64,000 nucleotides of DNA from Pseudomonas sp. ERMR1:02 (GTDB lineage Bacteria; Pseudomonadota; Gammaproteobacteria; Pseudomonadales; Pseudomonadaceae), in assembly GCF_002277815.1 (NCBI RefSeq), contig NZ_NKJI01000004.1:124001-188000 (forward strand). The letters run 5' to 3'. The notes under the pieces were generated by a model. The model had not been told where the DNA came from and ran no database searches. It worked only from the letters and a program-made list of their open reading frames with translations. The number at the start of each line of letters is the position of its first letter. The stretch's first letter is position 1. Below, piece by piece: positions 1 to 9,918 of this stretch. The position numbers and the translations under genes were made by a program.

Positions 1-576
1 GCCGAGGCGCTGGAGTACAACCCGACCTACACCCATACCCTGATCAGTGAAGCGCTGATCAACACTGACCTGCGGATCAAGCAGAACAAACCGGTGACCC
101 CGGCGTTCCTGTTTGCAGCCCTGCTGTGGCCTGCCCTGCCAGCGCGCGTTCTGCGCCTGCTGGAACGTGGCATGCCGCCGATTCCGGCGATGCAGGAAGC
201 GGCGCACGAACTGATTGCCGAGCAGTGCCAGCGCATCGCTATTCCTAAACGCTTCACCATGCCGATCCGCGAGATCTGGGACATGCAGGAGCGTCTGCCA
301 CGACGCAGCGGTAAACGTGCCGATCTGTTGCTGGACAACCCGCGATTCCGCGCCGGCTACGACTTCCTGCTGCTGCGTGAGAGCGCGGGCGAGCAGACCG
401 ATGGGCTGGGCGAATGGTGGACGGACTATCAGGACGCCAATGAAAGCGAACGTCGCGACATGATCCGCGACCTCAGCGGCAAGGACGAAGGCACCGGTGC
501 ACCGCGCAAACGTCGCCGCAGCGGCGGCTCCAAGCGCAAGCGCGCCGCAGGCGTTTCGGGTGCCACGGGCGAGTAA
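1..576 (+). CDS. pcnB: Poly(A) polymerase I, C-terminal part (5' end outside window)
   Basis: This open frame enters the window at base 1 and ends at TAA 574-576, giving the last 191 residues. Poly(A) polymerase I adds 3' poly(A) tails to RNAs and promotes their decay. The nucleotidyltransferase head is outside the window. What is visible is the helical C-terminal half and a very basic tail rich in Arg and Lys (PRKRRRSGGSKRKR), typical of bacterial PcnB and thought to help bind RNA. folK follows two bases after the stop, as is usual in pseudomonads, which supports the call. The internal GTG at 94 is not the real start. Confidence 0.9.
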   Translation, partial: AEALEYNPTYTHTLISEALINTDLRIKQNKPVTPAFLFAALLWPALPARVLRLLERGMPPIPAMQEAAHELIAEQCQRIAIPKRFTMPIREIWDMQERLPRRSGKRADLLLDNPRFRAGYDFLLLRESAGEQTDGLGEWWTDYQDANESERRDMIRDLSGKDEGTGAPRKRRRSGGSKRKRAAGVSGATGE

Positions 577-578
577 TC

Positions 579-1064
579 ATGGAGCGCATCTACATCGGCA
601 TGGGCAGCAATCTGGCTGCACCCGCCGAACAATTACGCAGCGCCATCGCCGCACTGGCGCAGCTGCCGCAATCGGAAATGGTTGGGGTTTCCGGGTTTTA
701 TCAGAGCGACTCTCTCCTCCCCGGCCAACCGCGTTACACCAACGCGGTCGCCGCCCTCGACAGCACCCTGGCGCCGCTGGATGTGCTCGATGCGTTGCAA
801 GCCATCGAAAACGAACAGGGCCGCACACGTCTTGAGCGCTGGGGGCCACGCACGCTGGATCTCGATATCCTGCTGTTCGGTGACCGTCTGATCGACGAAC
901 CTCGCCTCAAAGTCCCGCATTACCATATGCAGGAACGAGCCTTCGTTCTGTATCCACTGGCGGAATTGGCGCCCGCGGATCTGCGCTTGGCCGATGGCCG
1001 CAGCCTTACAGAATTGCTCGCTGCGTGCCCGTTCGTCGGCCTCGAACGCCTCACTACAAATTAA
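579..1064 (+). CDS. folK: 2-amino-4-hydroxy-6-hydroxymethyldihydropteridine pyrophosphokinase
   Basis: FolK transfers pyrophosphate from ATP to 6-hydroxymethyl-7,8-dihydropterin, the step before dihydropteroate synthase in folate synthesis; it is cytosolic. The 161 residues match the family length. Visible family motifs are the N-terminal GMGSNL, YTNAVAALDS, and the block RWGPRTLDLDILLFGD around residues 87-102, which carries the Mg/ATP-binding aspartates. The ATG lies two bases after the pcnB stop, so the two are probably translationally coupled. A hairpin just after the stop may end the transcript before panB. Confidence 0.95.
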   Translation: MERIYIGMGSNLAAPAEQLRSAIAALAQLPQSEMVGVSGFYQSDSLLPGQPRYTNAVAALDSTLAPLDVLDALQAIENEQGRTRLERWGPRTLDLDILLFGDRLIDEPRLKVPHYHMQERAFVLYPLAELAPADLRLADGRSLTELLAACPFVGLERLTTN

Positions 1065-1090
1065 TACAAAACCCGTGTGGGGTTTTGTGT
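1065..1090 (+). terminator. Possible terminator after folK
   Basis: AAAACCC and GGGGTTTT form a short stem around GTGT right after the folK stop. The U-tract is weak (TTTTGTG), so this may be only partly effective. The following 250 bases, up to panB, hold no gene and presumably carry the pan promoter; no clear -35/-10 pair was recognised there. Confidence 0.45.
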
Positions 1091-1344
1091 CGAACATAAG
1101 ATCACAGCTGCTGAAACGCATCAGTTACCCCGGTAACATTCCGCACGTAACAATGCGGTAACACATGCAATTGACTTCCCGAGTTCTCCTCACGACTATA
1201 GGCGTCCCGCTGCCGCCATCACGGCACACAAGGGCGCAATCCAGGCCTTATAAGCACGACAGAAGACCGTGCGCCTGAGTAGATGACGAATCACGCGCGT
1301 TACTCGCAGTAGTTTCCATAGCGCCTGAACGAGGATTTTTCGAC

Positions 1345-2145
1345 ATGCCAGCCATCACCCTGACCACGCTCCAGAGCCTCAAGCAGAAAGGTGAAAAAAT
1401 CACCATGCTGACCTGCTATGACGCGACCTTCGCCCACGCCTGCAATCAGGCTGGCGTCGAAGTGCTGCTGGTGGGCGACTCCCTCGGCATGGTTTTGCAA
1501 GGTCACGACAGCACCCTGCCGGTTAACACCGCCGAAATGGCTTACCACGTGGCCTCCGTCAAACGCGGTAACACCGACGCGTTGATCCTCGCCGACCTGC
1601 CATTCATGGCCTACGCCACCACCGAACAAGCCATGACCAACAGCGCCCTGTTGATGCAGGCCGGCGCGCACATGGTCAAAGTCGAAGGTGCATTGTGGCT
1701 GGCGGACTCGATCCGCCTGCTCGCCGAGCGTGGTATCCCGGTGTGCGCGCACATGGGCCTGACGCCGCAATCGGTGAACATCCTCGGCGGCTATAAGGTC
1801 CAGGGTCGCAATGAAAACCAGGCGCGGCAAATGCGTGCCGATGCGATCTCACTGGAACAGGCTGGCGCGGCGATGCTGTTGCTCGAGTGTGTGCCAAGCG
1901 AGCTGGCCGAAGAGATCACCCAGGCAGTGAAGATTCCGGTGATCGGTATCGGCGCTGGCCATCGCACCGACGGCCAGGTACTGGTCCTGCACGACATGCT
2001 GGGCTTGTCCATCACCGGTCGGGTGCCCAAATTCGTAAAGAATTTCATGGCTGGCCAAGAGAGCATTCACGCCGCCTTGAGCGCCTATGTCACTGAAGTC
2101 AAAGCGGCGACCTTCCCTGGCATCGAACATGGATTCTCTGCATGA
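1345..2145 (+). CDS. panB: 3-methyl-2-oxobutanoate hydroxymethyltransferase
   Basis: PanB transfers a hydroxymethyl group from 5,10-methylene-THF to alpha-ketoisovalerate, giving ketopantoate, the first committed step of pantothenate and CoA synthesis. The 266 residues are the normal length. Signatures include [20 protein letters not shown] with the metal-binding Asp, AHMGLTPQ and VIGIGAG. A GAGGA ribosome site lies about eight bases before ATG 1345. Its stop overlaps the panC start (ATGA), so panB and panC form one operon. panD follows nearby on the same strand, completing a pan cluster. Confidence 0.97.
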   Translation: MPAITLTTLQSLKQKGEKITMLTCYDATFAHACNQAGVEVLLVGDSLGMVLQGHDSTLPVNTAEMAYHVASVKRGNTDALILADLPFMAYATTEQAMTNSALLMQAGAHMVKVEGALWLADSIRLLAERGIPVCAHMGLTPQSVNILGGYKVQGRNENQARQMRADAISLEQAGAAMLLLECVPSELAEEITQAVKIPVIGIGAGHRTDGQVLVLHDMLGLSITGRVPKFVKNFMAGQESIHAALSAYVTEVKAATFPGIEHGFSA

Positions 2146-3002
2146 ATACCGTAAAAACCGTACGCGAACTGCGCGCCGCCGTGGCTCGCGCCCGTAACGA
2201 AGGCAAACGCATTGGCTTCGTGCCGACCATGGGCAACCTGCACAGCGGTCATGTCGCGCTGATCACCAAGGCCACCCAGCGAGTGGATTTCGTAGTCGCG
2301 AGTATTTTCGTCAACCCGCTGCAATTCGGCGCCGGTGAAGACCTCGACAAATACCCGCGCACTCTCTCGGCGGATCAGGAAAAGCTGCTCGAGGCCGGTT
2401 GCGACCTGCTATTCGCGCCAACGGCTGAAGAGATGTATCCCGATGGCATGGCCGGCCAGACCCGTGTCAGCGTTCCGCAATTGTCCGAGGGTCTGTGCGG
2501 CGCCAGCCGTCCGGGGCATTTCGAAGGCGTGGCGACGGTGGTCAGCAAGCTGTTCAACATGGTCCAGCCGGATCTGGCGATTTTCGGCCAGAAAGATTTC
2601 CAGCAACTCGCCGTTATCCGTGCCCTGGTCCATGACCTGAACATGCCGGTCCAGATAATTGGCGAGCCTACCGTTCGTGCGGCCGATGGTCTGGCACTGT
2701 CGTCGCGCAATGGTTTCCTCAGCGAAGAACAGCGGGCCGTTGCTCCGGTTGTCTATCGCACCCTGAGTCAGATTGCCGATGCGATCAAACAGGGTGAGCG
2801 GGATTTCCCGGCGTTGATCAGTGCGCAGATCAAACAGCTGGAAGCTGCAGGTTTGCGTCCGGATTACCTGGAAATCCGTCATGCCCTGACCTTGCGCCCT
2901 GCAACGCCCGAGGATCGGGACCTGGTGATTCTGGTGGCGGCGTTCCTCGGTACTACGCGGTTGATCGACAACCTGCACCTGAACCTCGATACACCGGCCT
3001 AA
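2142..3002 (+). CDS. panC: Pantothenate synthetase (pantoate-beta-alanine ligase)
   Basis: PanC condenses pantoate with beta-alanine through a pantoyl-adenylate. The 286-residue protein has the nucleotidyltransferase HxGH-type motif in [12 protein letters not shown] (residues about 26-37), [16 protein letters not shown] and LSSRNGFL, a KMSKS-like position. It starts inside the panB stop (ATGA overlap), so translation is coupled. A REP pair separates it from panD, which supplies its beta-alanine. Confidence 0.97.
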   Translation: MNTVKTVRELRAAVARARNEGKRIGFVPTMGNLHSGHVALITKATQRVDFVVASIFVNPLQFGAGEDLDKYPRTLSADQEKLLEAGCDLLFAPTAEEMYPDGMAGQTRVSVPQLSEGLCGASRPGHFEGVATVVSKLFNMVQPDLAIFGQKDFQQLAVIRALVHDLNMPVQIIGEPTVRAADGLALSSRNGFLSEEQRAVAPVVYRTLSQIADAIKQGERDFPALISAQIKQLEAAGLRPDYLEIRHALTLRPATPEDRDLVILVAAFLGTTRLIDNLHLNLDTPA

Positions 3003-3009
3003 CCCCCCC

Positions 3010-3097
3010 TGTAGGAGCGAGGCTCGCCCGCGAAGGTATCTCCGCGGTTCATCATCAGACCGAGGCGACGCCTTCGCGGGCAAGCCTTGCTCCTACA
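3010..3097 (+). repeat. Paired REP palindromes (BIME) between panC and panD
   Basis: An outer arm starting TGTAGGAGCGAGGCTCGCCC is mirrored by an arm ending GGGCAAGCCTTGCTCCTACA, with a short unrelated spacer. This is the inverted REP doublet found repeatedly in this window. It sits seven bases after the panC stop, where it could stabilise or attenuate the panBC mRNA. Confidence 0.85.
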
Positions 3098-3162
3098 GGG
3101 GATCTCCACCTCCAAAACCAACGGGCAACCTGCCCCTGTTCGATTCCGACTGGGAAACACTC

Positions 3163-3543
3163 ATGCACGCCATCATGCTCAAAGCCAAGTTGCATCGCGC
3201 CGAAGTCACCCACGCTGTACTCGATTACGAAGGTTCTTGCGCCATCGACGGCGAATGGCTGGATTTGTCCGGCATCCGTGAATACGAACAGATCCAGATC
3301 TACAACGTCGACAACGGCGAGCGCTTCACCACCTATGCCATTCGTGGCGAGGAAGGTTCACGCATGATCTCGGTCAACGGTGCCGCTGCGCACAAGGCCA
3401 AGGTTGGCGATCGCGTGATCATCTGCGCTTACGCCCACTACAGCGAAGCCGAATTGCTCAACTTCAAACCGCGCATGCTCTACATGGCGCCGGGCAATGA
3501 ACTGAGCCACACCAGCAACGCCATTCCGGTCCAGGTCGCCTGA
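3163..3543 (+). CDS. panD: Aspartate 1-decarboxylase proenzyme
   Basis: PanD decarboxylates L-aspartate to beta-alanine, the other substrate of PanC. It is a pyruvoyl enzyme that cleaves itself between Gly24 and Ser25; that site is visible as DYEGSCAID. The 126 residues match the family. The [20 protein letters not shown] region and the [12 protein letters not shown] loop are also typical. It lies 160 bases after panC beyond a REP pair, so it may share the pan transcript or have its own promoter. Confidence 0.96.
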   Translation: MHAIMLKAKLHRAEVTHAVLDYEGSCAIDGEWLDLSGIREYEQIQIYNVDNGERFTTYAIRGEEGSRMISVNGAAAHKAKVGDRVIICAYAHYSEAELLNFKPRMLYMAPGNELSHTSNAIPVQVA

Positions 3544-3766
3544 TCGAAGTCCTGTCTTTCGTCCGTTTGTCGGCCACTCCTAACTTTGATGTTAAAAAAG
3601 TACCGAAAACAGGTCAGACAAACTCAAGACAGATCATTGCGCGGGGTTTACTGTATTCGCCCTGCGCCATGAATTCGTGTCGACGCAGTTGACCGGACGC
3701 CCACCCAAAGCGCTCCGGGATTTTAGAGTTCAAAAGGCCGTTCAAGTAAAAAGGAAACCCGCAGCG

Positions 3767-5431
3767 ATGGCGTATTACCGCACCCCTCATGACGTTACCG
3801 CTCTGCCCGCCTGGCAAGCGTTGAATGACCACCGCCAAGCCATGCAGGATTTCAGCATGCGCGAGGCCTTCAATGCCGATCCGCAGCGCTTTACTCAATT
3901 CACCCTCAGCAGCTGCGGCCTGTTTCTCGACTACTCGAAAAACCTGATCAACGCCGAGACCCGTAATCTGCTGGTTGGTCTGGCCAATGAAGTCGACCTC
4001 AAGGGCGCGATCAAATCGCTGTTCGACGGCGAAATCGTCAATGCCTCCGAAGGTCGCCCGGCCCTGCACACAGCCCTGCGCCGTCCGGTCGGCGACAAGC
4101 TGTCGGTCAACGGCGTCAATGTGATGCCTGAAGTGCACAAGGTGCTGAACCAGATCACCGACCTGGTTGGCCGCATCCACGACGGTCTATGGCGCGGTTA
4201 CACCGAGAAGCCGATCACCGACGTGGTGAACATCGGTATCGGTGGCTCGTTCCTTGGCCCTGAGCTGGTTTCCGAAGCACTGCTGTCCTACGCCCAGAAA
4301 GGCGTGCGTTGCCACTATCTGGCGAACATCGACGGCAGCGAGTTCCACGAACTGACCATGAAGCTGCGCGCCGAGACCACGCTGTTCATCGTCTCGTCGA
4401 AATCCTTCAATACCCTCGAAACCCTGAAGAACGCCCAGGCCGCCCGTGCCTGGTACCTGGCTCAGGGCGGTTCGGAAGCCGAGCTGTATCGCCACTTCAT
4501 CGCGGTATCGAGCAACAACGCCGCCGCCGTGGCGTTCGGCATCCGTGAAGAGAACATCTTCCCGATGTGGGACTGGGTTGGCGGGCGTTACTCGCTGTGG
4601 TCGGCCATCGGTCTGCCGATTGCCCTGGCCATCGGCATGTCCAACTTCAAGGAGCTGCTGTCCGGTGCCTACACCATGGACCAGCACTTCCAGAGCGCGC
4701 CGTTCGAACAGAACATGCCGGTGCTGCTGGCCTTGCTCGGTGTCTGGTACGGCAACTTCTGGGGCGCGCAGAGCCATGCGATCCTGCCGTACGACCACTA
4801 CCTGCGTAACATCACCAAGCACTTGCAACAGCTGGACATGGAGTCCAACGGCAAGCGCGTGCGTCAGGACGGCACGCCAGTGTCCACCGATACCGGCCCG
4901 GTGATCTGGGGCGGTGTGGGCTGCAACGGTCAGCATGCCTACCACCAGTTGCTGCACCAGGGTACCCAACTGATCCCGGCCGATTTCATCGTGCCGATCG
5001 TCAGCTTCAACCCGGTGTCCGATCACCACCAATGGCTGTATGCCAACTGCCTGTCGCAGAGCCAGGCGCTGATGCTCGGCAAGACCCTGGCCGAAGCCGA
5101 AACAGAACTGCGCGACAAGGGCATGAGCGAAGAAGAGGTGCACAAACTCGCACCGCACAAGGTGATCCCGGGCAACCGTCCGAGCAATACCCTGGTGGTC
5201 GAACGCATCAGCCCGCGTCGCCTCGGCGCACTGGTGGCGATGTACGAACACAAAGTCTTCGTGCAAAGCGTGATCTGGGGCATCAACGCCTTCGACCAAT
5301 GGGGCGTGGAGCTGGGCAAGGAACTGGGCAAAGGCGTCTACAACCGCCTGGTTGGCAGCGAGGAAACCCCGGCTGATGACCCGTCCACTCAAGGGCTGAT
5401 CAACTACTTCCGTGGTCGTCACCGCGGATAA
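3767..5431 (+). CDS. pgi: Glucose-6-phosphate isomerase
   Basis: Pgi interconverts glucose-6-phosphate and fructose-6-phosphate; in pseudomonads it works mainly in the gluconeogenic or cyclic Entner-Doudoroff direction. I chose ATG 3767, preceded by AAGGAAA, which gives 554 residues (the usual length) starting [11 protein letters not shown] longer frame from GTG 3677 lacks a ribosome site and adds an unconserved leader. Family motifs include [12 protein letters not shown], the PGI signature in the region [14 protein letters not shown], the catalytic Glu region GVWYGNFWG, and [17 protein letters not shown] with the catalytic His. Two REP pairs follow. Confidence 0.96.
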   Translation: MAYYRTPHDVTALPAWQALNDHRQAMQDFSMREAFNADPQRFTQFTLSSCGLFLDYSKNLINAETRNLLVGLANEVDLKGAIKSLFDGEIVNASEGRPALHTALRRPVGDKLSVNGVNVMPEVHKVLNQITDLVGRIHDGLWRGYTEKPITDVVNIGIGGSFLGPELVSEALLSYAQKGVRCHYLANIDGSEFHELTMKLRAETTLFIVSSKSFNTLETLKNAQAARAWYLAQGGSEAELYRHFIAVSSNNAAAVAFGIREENIFPMWDWVGGRYSLWSAIGLPIALAIGMSNFKELLSGAYTMDQHFQSAPFEQNMPVLLALLGVWYGNFWGAQSHAILPYDHYLRNITKHLQQLDMESNGKRVRQDGTPVSTDTGPVIWGGVGCNGQHAYHQLLHQGTQLIPADFIVPIVSFNPVSDHHQWLYANCLSQSQALMLGKTLAEAETELRDKGMSEEEVHKLAPHKVIPGNRPSNTLVVERISPRRLGALVAMYEHKVFVQSVIWGINAFDQWGVELGKELGKGVYNRLVGSEETPADDPSTQGLINYFRGRHRG

Positions 5432-5443
5432 CGCCTCCGCCCC

Positions 5444-5549
5444 TGTAGGAGCAAGCGGGCGGTGATCCGACTTGCCCGCGATTGCGGTTTGTCATTCAAC
5501 ATTGATGTTGAATGAACTGACGCTATCGCGAGCAAGCTCTGCTCCTACA
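5444..5549 (+). repeat. Paired REP palindromes after pgi
   Basis: TGTAGGAGCAAGCGGGC on the left and GCGAGCAAGCTCTGCTCCTACA on the right form an inverted REP doublet. Between them is a further small hairpin, CATTCAACATTGATGTTGAATG-like. A second doublet begins 50 bases later, so the 308-base gap between pgi and acs is mostly REP sequence. Confidence 0.85.
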
Positions 5550-5598
5550 GGTCGTCACCGCGGATGATCTGACGCCATTCCTGCGGGGGTACTAACCT

Positions 5599-5687
5599 TG
5601 TAGGAGCCGGCTTGCTGGCGAAAGCGCTGTGTCATTCAACATTTTTGTCGATTGATACGCCGCTTTCGCCAGCAAGCCGGCTCCTAC
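5599..5687 (+). repeat. Second paired REP palindrome before acs
   Basis: This doublet has the sequence variant TGTAGGAGCCGGCTTGCTGGCGAAAGCG, mirrored by CGCTTTCGCCAGCAAGCCGGCTCCTAC. The arms pair almost perfectly over more than 25 bases. The variant (GCCGGC) differs from the pair just upstream, so two REP subfamilies sit side by side. Confidence 0.85.
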
Positions 5688-5716
5688 GAGGGTCGCGCAG
5701 CTCCCCTCTTGTTGCC

Positions 5717-5734
5717 AAAAACAAGAATAAGGAA
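5717..5734 (+). promoter_or_regulatory. A-rich Crc/Hfq-like motif in the acs leader
   Basis: The sequence AAAAACAAGAATAAGGAA just before the acs ATG contains AACAAGAA, matching the AANAANAA catabolite-activity motif bound by Hfq with Crc in Pseudomonas, and runs into the ribosome site. It suggests that acs translation is repressed when preferred carbon sources are present. Inference from motif only. Confidence 0.45.
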
Positions 5735-5739
5735 CCGTC

Positions 5740-7669
<1,930 letters not shown>

Positions 7670-7674
<5 letters not shown>

Positions 7675-7783
7675 GAGCGAGCTTGCTCCGGGCGGCGTTC
7701 CGACGATGAACTCAAGCGCGCCGCGTACATTCAGGAAACACGCGTTTTCGTTAACGTCCATCGCGAGCATGCTCGCTCCTACA
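7670..7783 (+). repeat. Paired REP palindromes overlapping the acs stop codon
   Basis: The left arm TGTAGGAGCGAGCTTGCTCC contains the acs TAG at 7672-7674. The right arm ends GAGCATGCTCGCTCCTACA, and the bases just after it (GGGTCACC) form the only ribosome-site-like sequence before the next gene's ATG at 7792. Confidence 0.85.
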
Positions 7784-7791
7784 GGGTCACC

Positions 7792-8661
7792 ATGGAATTC
7801 ATCCGCAGCCGCATCGAAACCCAAATCATGAGTCTGAGCGGCCTGTCCCTGGGCAAGCTCGATCTGGAAAACCCCAAGGGCGATCCCGGTCTGTTCGGGC
7901 CTGATTCGGTGAGCTGGCAAGTGCATGGCGACTTCAGCAGCATGCTCATCGGCGGCATCAGCGCCCTGATGCTGCAAGCCCTTCACCCGCTGGCCCTGGC
8001 TGGCGTGTGGGACCATTCGAACTTTCGCGAGGACATGCTCGGCCGGCTGCGCCGCACCGGGCAGTTTATCTCTGGCACCACCTTCGGCTCGCGACAGGAT
8101 GCCAACTGGCTGATCGAGAAAGTTCGCACCATTCACCTTCAGGTCACCGGCACGGCACCGGACGGTCGGCCCTACGCCGCCAGCGATCCCGACCTGTTGA
8201 CCTGGGTGCACGTGGCCGAGGTGAGTAACTTTCTCGCCGCGCATTTGCGCTATCGCAATCCGCACCTGTCACTGGTCGATCAGGATCGTTATTACGCAGA
8301 AATCGCGCTGGTTGCCGAACGCCTGGGTGCCCGAGATGTGCCCCGTTCCCGGCAGGAAATTTCCGATTATCTTGAGCGAATCAGGCCGCAACTGCTGTGT
8401 GACGAACGCAGTCGCGAAGTGCTGCGACTGCTGCTGAATGCCCCTTCCCCGAGCCTTCTGGCCAAACCTTTCGGCGGCCTGATGATGCAGGCCGGGATCG
8501 ACCTGCTGCCGGACTGGGCCAGCGACTTGCTCGGCGTCAGTCAGAGCACTCTGCAACGCAAGCTGGTCCGCGCCAGCGTCAATCGCAGCGCGCCAATGCT
8601 GCGCTGGGCGGTGCGCAATGGTTCGGTACAGCGGGCCAAGCGGCGGATGGGTCTGTTGTAG
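7792..8661 (+). CDS. MpaB/Lcp-family (DUF2236) oxygenase-like protein
   Basis: The 289-residue protein matches the DUF2236 family, which includes fungal MpaB and the bacterial rubber oxygenase Lcp, b-type haem proteins that cleave carbon-carbon double bonds. Family features visible are GDFSSMLIGGISALMLQALHPLALAGVWDHS near residues 44-74 (with candidate haem-ligand His), FREDMLGRLRRT, and WVHVAEVSNFL around 142. There is no signal peptide, so it is probably cytosolic; its substrate is unknown. The gene is boxed in by two REP doublets: one ends eight bases before the start, and the other contains the TAG stop. It is not obviously linked in function to acs or the methyltransferase beyond. Confidence 0.8.
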   Translation: MEFIRSRIETQIMSLSGLSLGKLDLENPKGDPGLFGPDSVSWQVHGDFSSMLIGGISALMLQALHPLALAGVWDHSNFREDMLGRLRRTGQFISGTTFGSRQDANWLIEKVRTIHLQVTGTAPDGRPYAASDPDLLTWVHVAEVSNFLAAHLRYRNPHLSLVDQDRYYAEIALVAERLGARDVPRSRQEISDYLERIRPQLLCDERSREVLRLLLNAPSPSLLAKPFGGLMMQAGIDLLPDWASDLLGVSQSTLQRKLVRASVNRSAPMLRWAVRNGSVQRAKRRMGLL

Positions 8662-8746
8662 GAGCGAGGCTTGCCCGCGAAGAACGATAACGTGGTGTAT
8701 TTGCCAGACCGCGTGGCCTTCTTCGCGGGCAAGCCTCGCTCCTACA
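8657..8746 (+). repeat. Paired REP palindromes overlapping the stop of the MpaB-like gene
   Basis: The left arm TGTAGGAGCGAGGCTTGCCC holds the TAG at 8659-8661. The right arm GGGCAAGCCTCGCTCCTACA is its mirror. This is the second case in a row where a REP arm supplies a stop codon. Confidence 0.88.
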
Positions 8747-8809
8747 GGTTCTTCTTCGCCCATAGCTGCTAAACTCCCGCGCCAAATTCCCACCTGCAAG
8801 GCGCCCAGC

Positions 8810-9826
8810 ATGTCTTCCTTGAATCAGGCGCTGCGCGCCGCCCTCGAACATCGCCAGGACTTGCTCGCCGAGCTGCATACGCAAGGCACCGATTGCTATC
8901 GCCTGTTCCATGGCAGCCAGGAAGGCGCCGGGGGCCTGACCATCGACCGCTATGGCCCGCAACTGATGGTGCAGAGTTTTCACCAGTCACTGGAACACGA
9001 TGCGCTGTTGCAACTGCACGAGACAGTGAACCAGCACTTGGGCTTTGAAAGTCTGCTGGTCTACAACGATCGCTCTCGCGGCAATTCGCGCATCGACCGT
9101 GAAGACACCGTCTACCGCGCCGACGAAGCGGCACTGCAAGACCTGGTCGGTCACGAGTGGGGCCTGAACTACCGGGTACGCGGGCGTCACGCCGGGCAGG
9201 ATCCGTTGCTGTTCCTCGACCTGCGCAACACCCGTGGCTGGGTCAAGGAGCACAGTAAAAATAAAAGTGTGCTGAACCTGTTTGCCTACACCTGTGGCGT
9301 TGGCCTCAGCGCTGCGGCCGGTGGCGCCCGCGAAGTGTGCAACCTGGACTTCGCCGAAGGCAACCTGGCGGTCGGTCGTGAAAACGGCCTGCTCAACCCG
9401 CAGTTGCCGACCATGGAATTCATCCAGTCCGATTATTTTCCGGCTATCCGCCAATTAGCCGGCCTGCCAATCAGCCAGCGTCGCGGGCAAAAGTTGCCGA
9501 GCTATCAGCGCCTGGAACAGCGCCAGTACGATCTGGTGCTGCTCGATCCTCCGGCTTGGGCCAAGAGCGCTTTCGGCACCGTCGACCTTCTGCGCGACTA
9601 TCAAAGCCTACTCAAACCGGCCCTGCTGACCACCGCCGACAACGGCGTGCTGATCTGCTGCAACAACCTGGCAAAAGTCAGCATGGACGACTGGCGCGAA
9701 CAGGTTTTGCGTTGCGCAGAGAAGGCCGGGCGGCCAGTGCGCGATTGGACGGTGATGAAACCGGGTGGCGATTTCCCGTCGATGGATCAGCAACCACCGC
9801 TAAAAACTCTGATCTTGCAGCTCTGA
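8810..9826 (+). CDS. Class I SAM-dependent methyltransferase, RlmI/RlmK-like
   Basis: The protein is of the Methyltrans_SAM type found in 23S rRNA methyltransferases RlmI and the RlmK half of RlmKL. From ATG 8810 it has 338 residues; a longer in-frame extension to 8618 runs through the REP element and is rejected. The N-terminal part has DCYRLFHGSQEGAGGLTIDRYG, a small RNA-binding-like module. SAM-binding motif I is VLNLFAYTCGVGLSAAAGGA near residue 155, and the catalytic-type motif DLVLLDPPAWAKS lies near 244. The target base is unknown; an rRNA substrate is inferred from family alone. It stands as a single gene between REP DNA and the DUF748 gene. Confidence 0.8.
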   Translation: MSSLNQALRAALEHRQDLLAELHTQGTDCYRLFHGSQEGAGGLTIDRYGPQLMVQSFHQSLEHDALLQLHETVNQHLGFESLLVYNDRSRGNSRIDREDTVYRADEAALQDLVGHEWGLNYRVRGRHAGQDPLLFLDLRNTRGWVKEHSKNKSVLNLFAYTCGVGLSAAAGGAREVCNLDFAEGNLAVGRENGLLNPQLPTMEFIQSDYFPAIRQLAGLPISQRRGQKLPSYQRLEQRQYDLVLLDPPAWAKSAFGTVDLLRDYQSLLKPALLTTADNGVLICCNNLAKVSMDDWREQVLRCAEKAGRPVRDWTVMKPGGDFPSMDQQPPLKTLILQL

Positions 9827-9918
9827 CTCACGTCAGACAAATCTGAAAAGCCTGGCCAGGGCAAATACTTCGGAACCGGAAACGCGTGCCATACTCCAAG
9901 GCACTCCGATTCAGACAG

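Noticed and set aside
3010..3097. REP pairs as CRISPR repeats
   Set aside because: Units are inverted pairs scattered between genes, not regularly spaced direct repeats with spacers.
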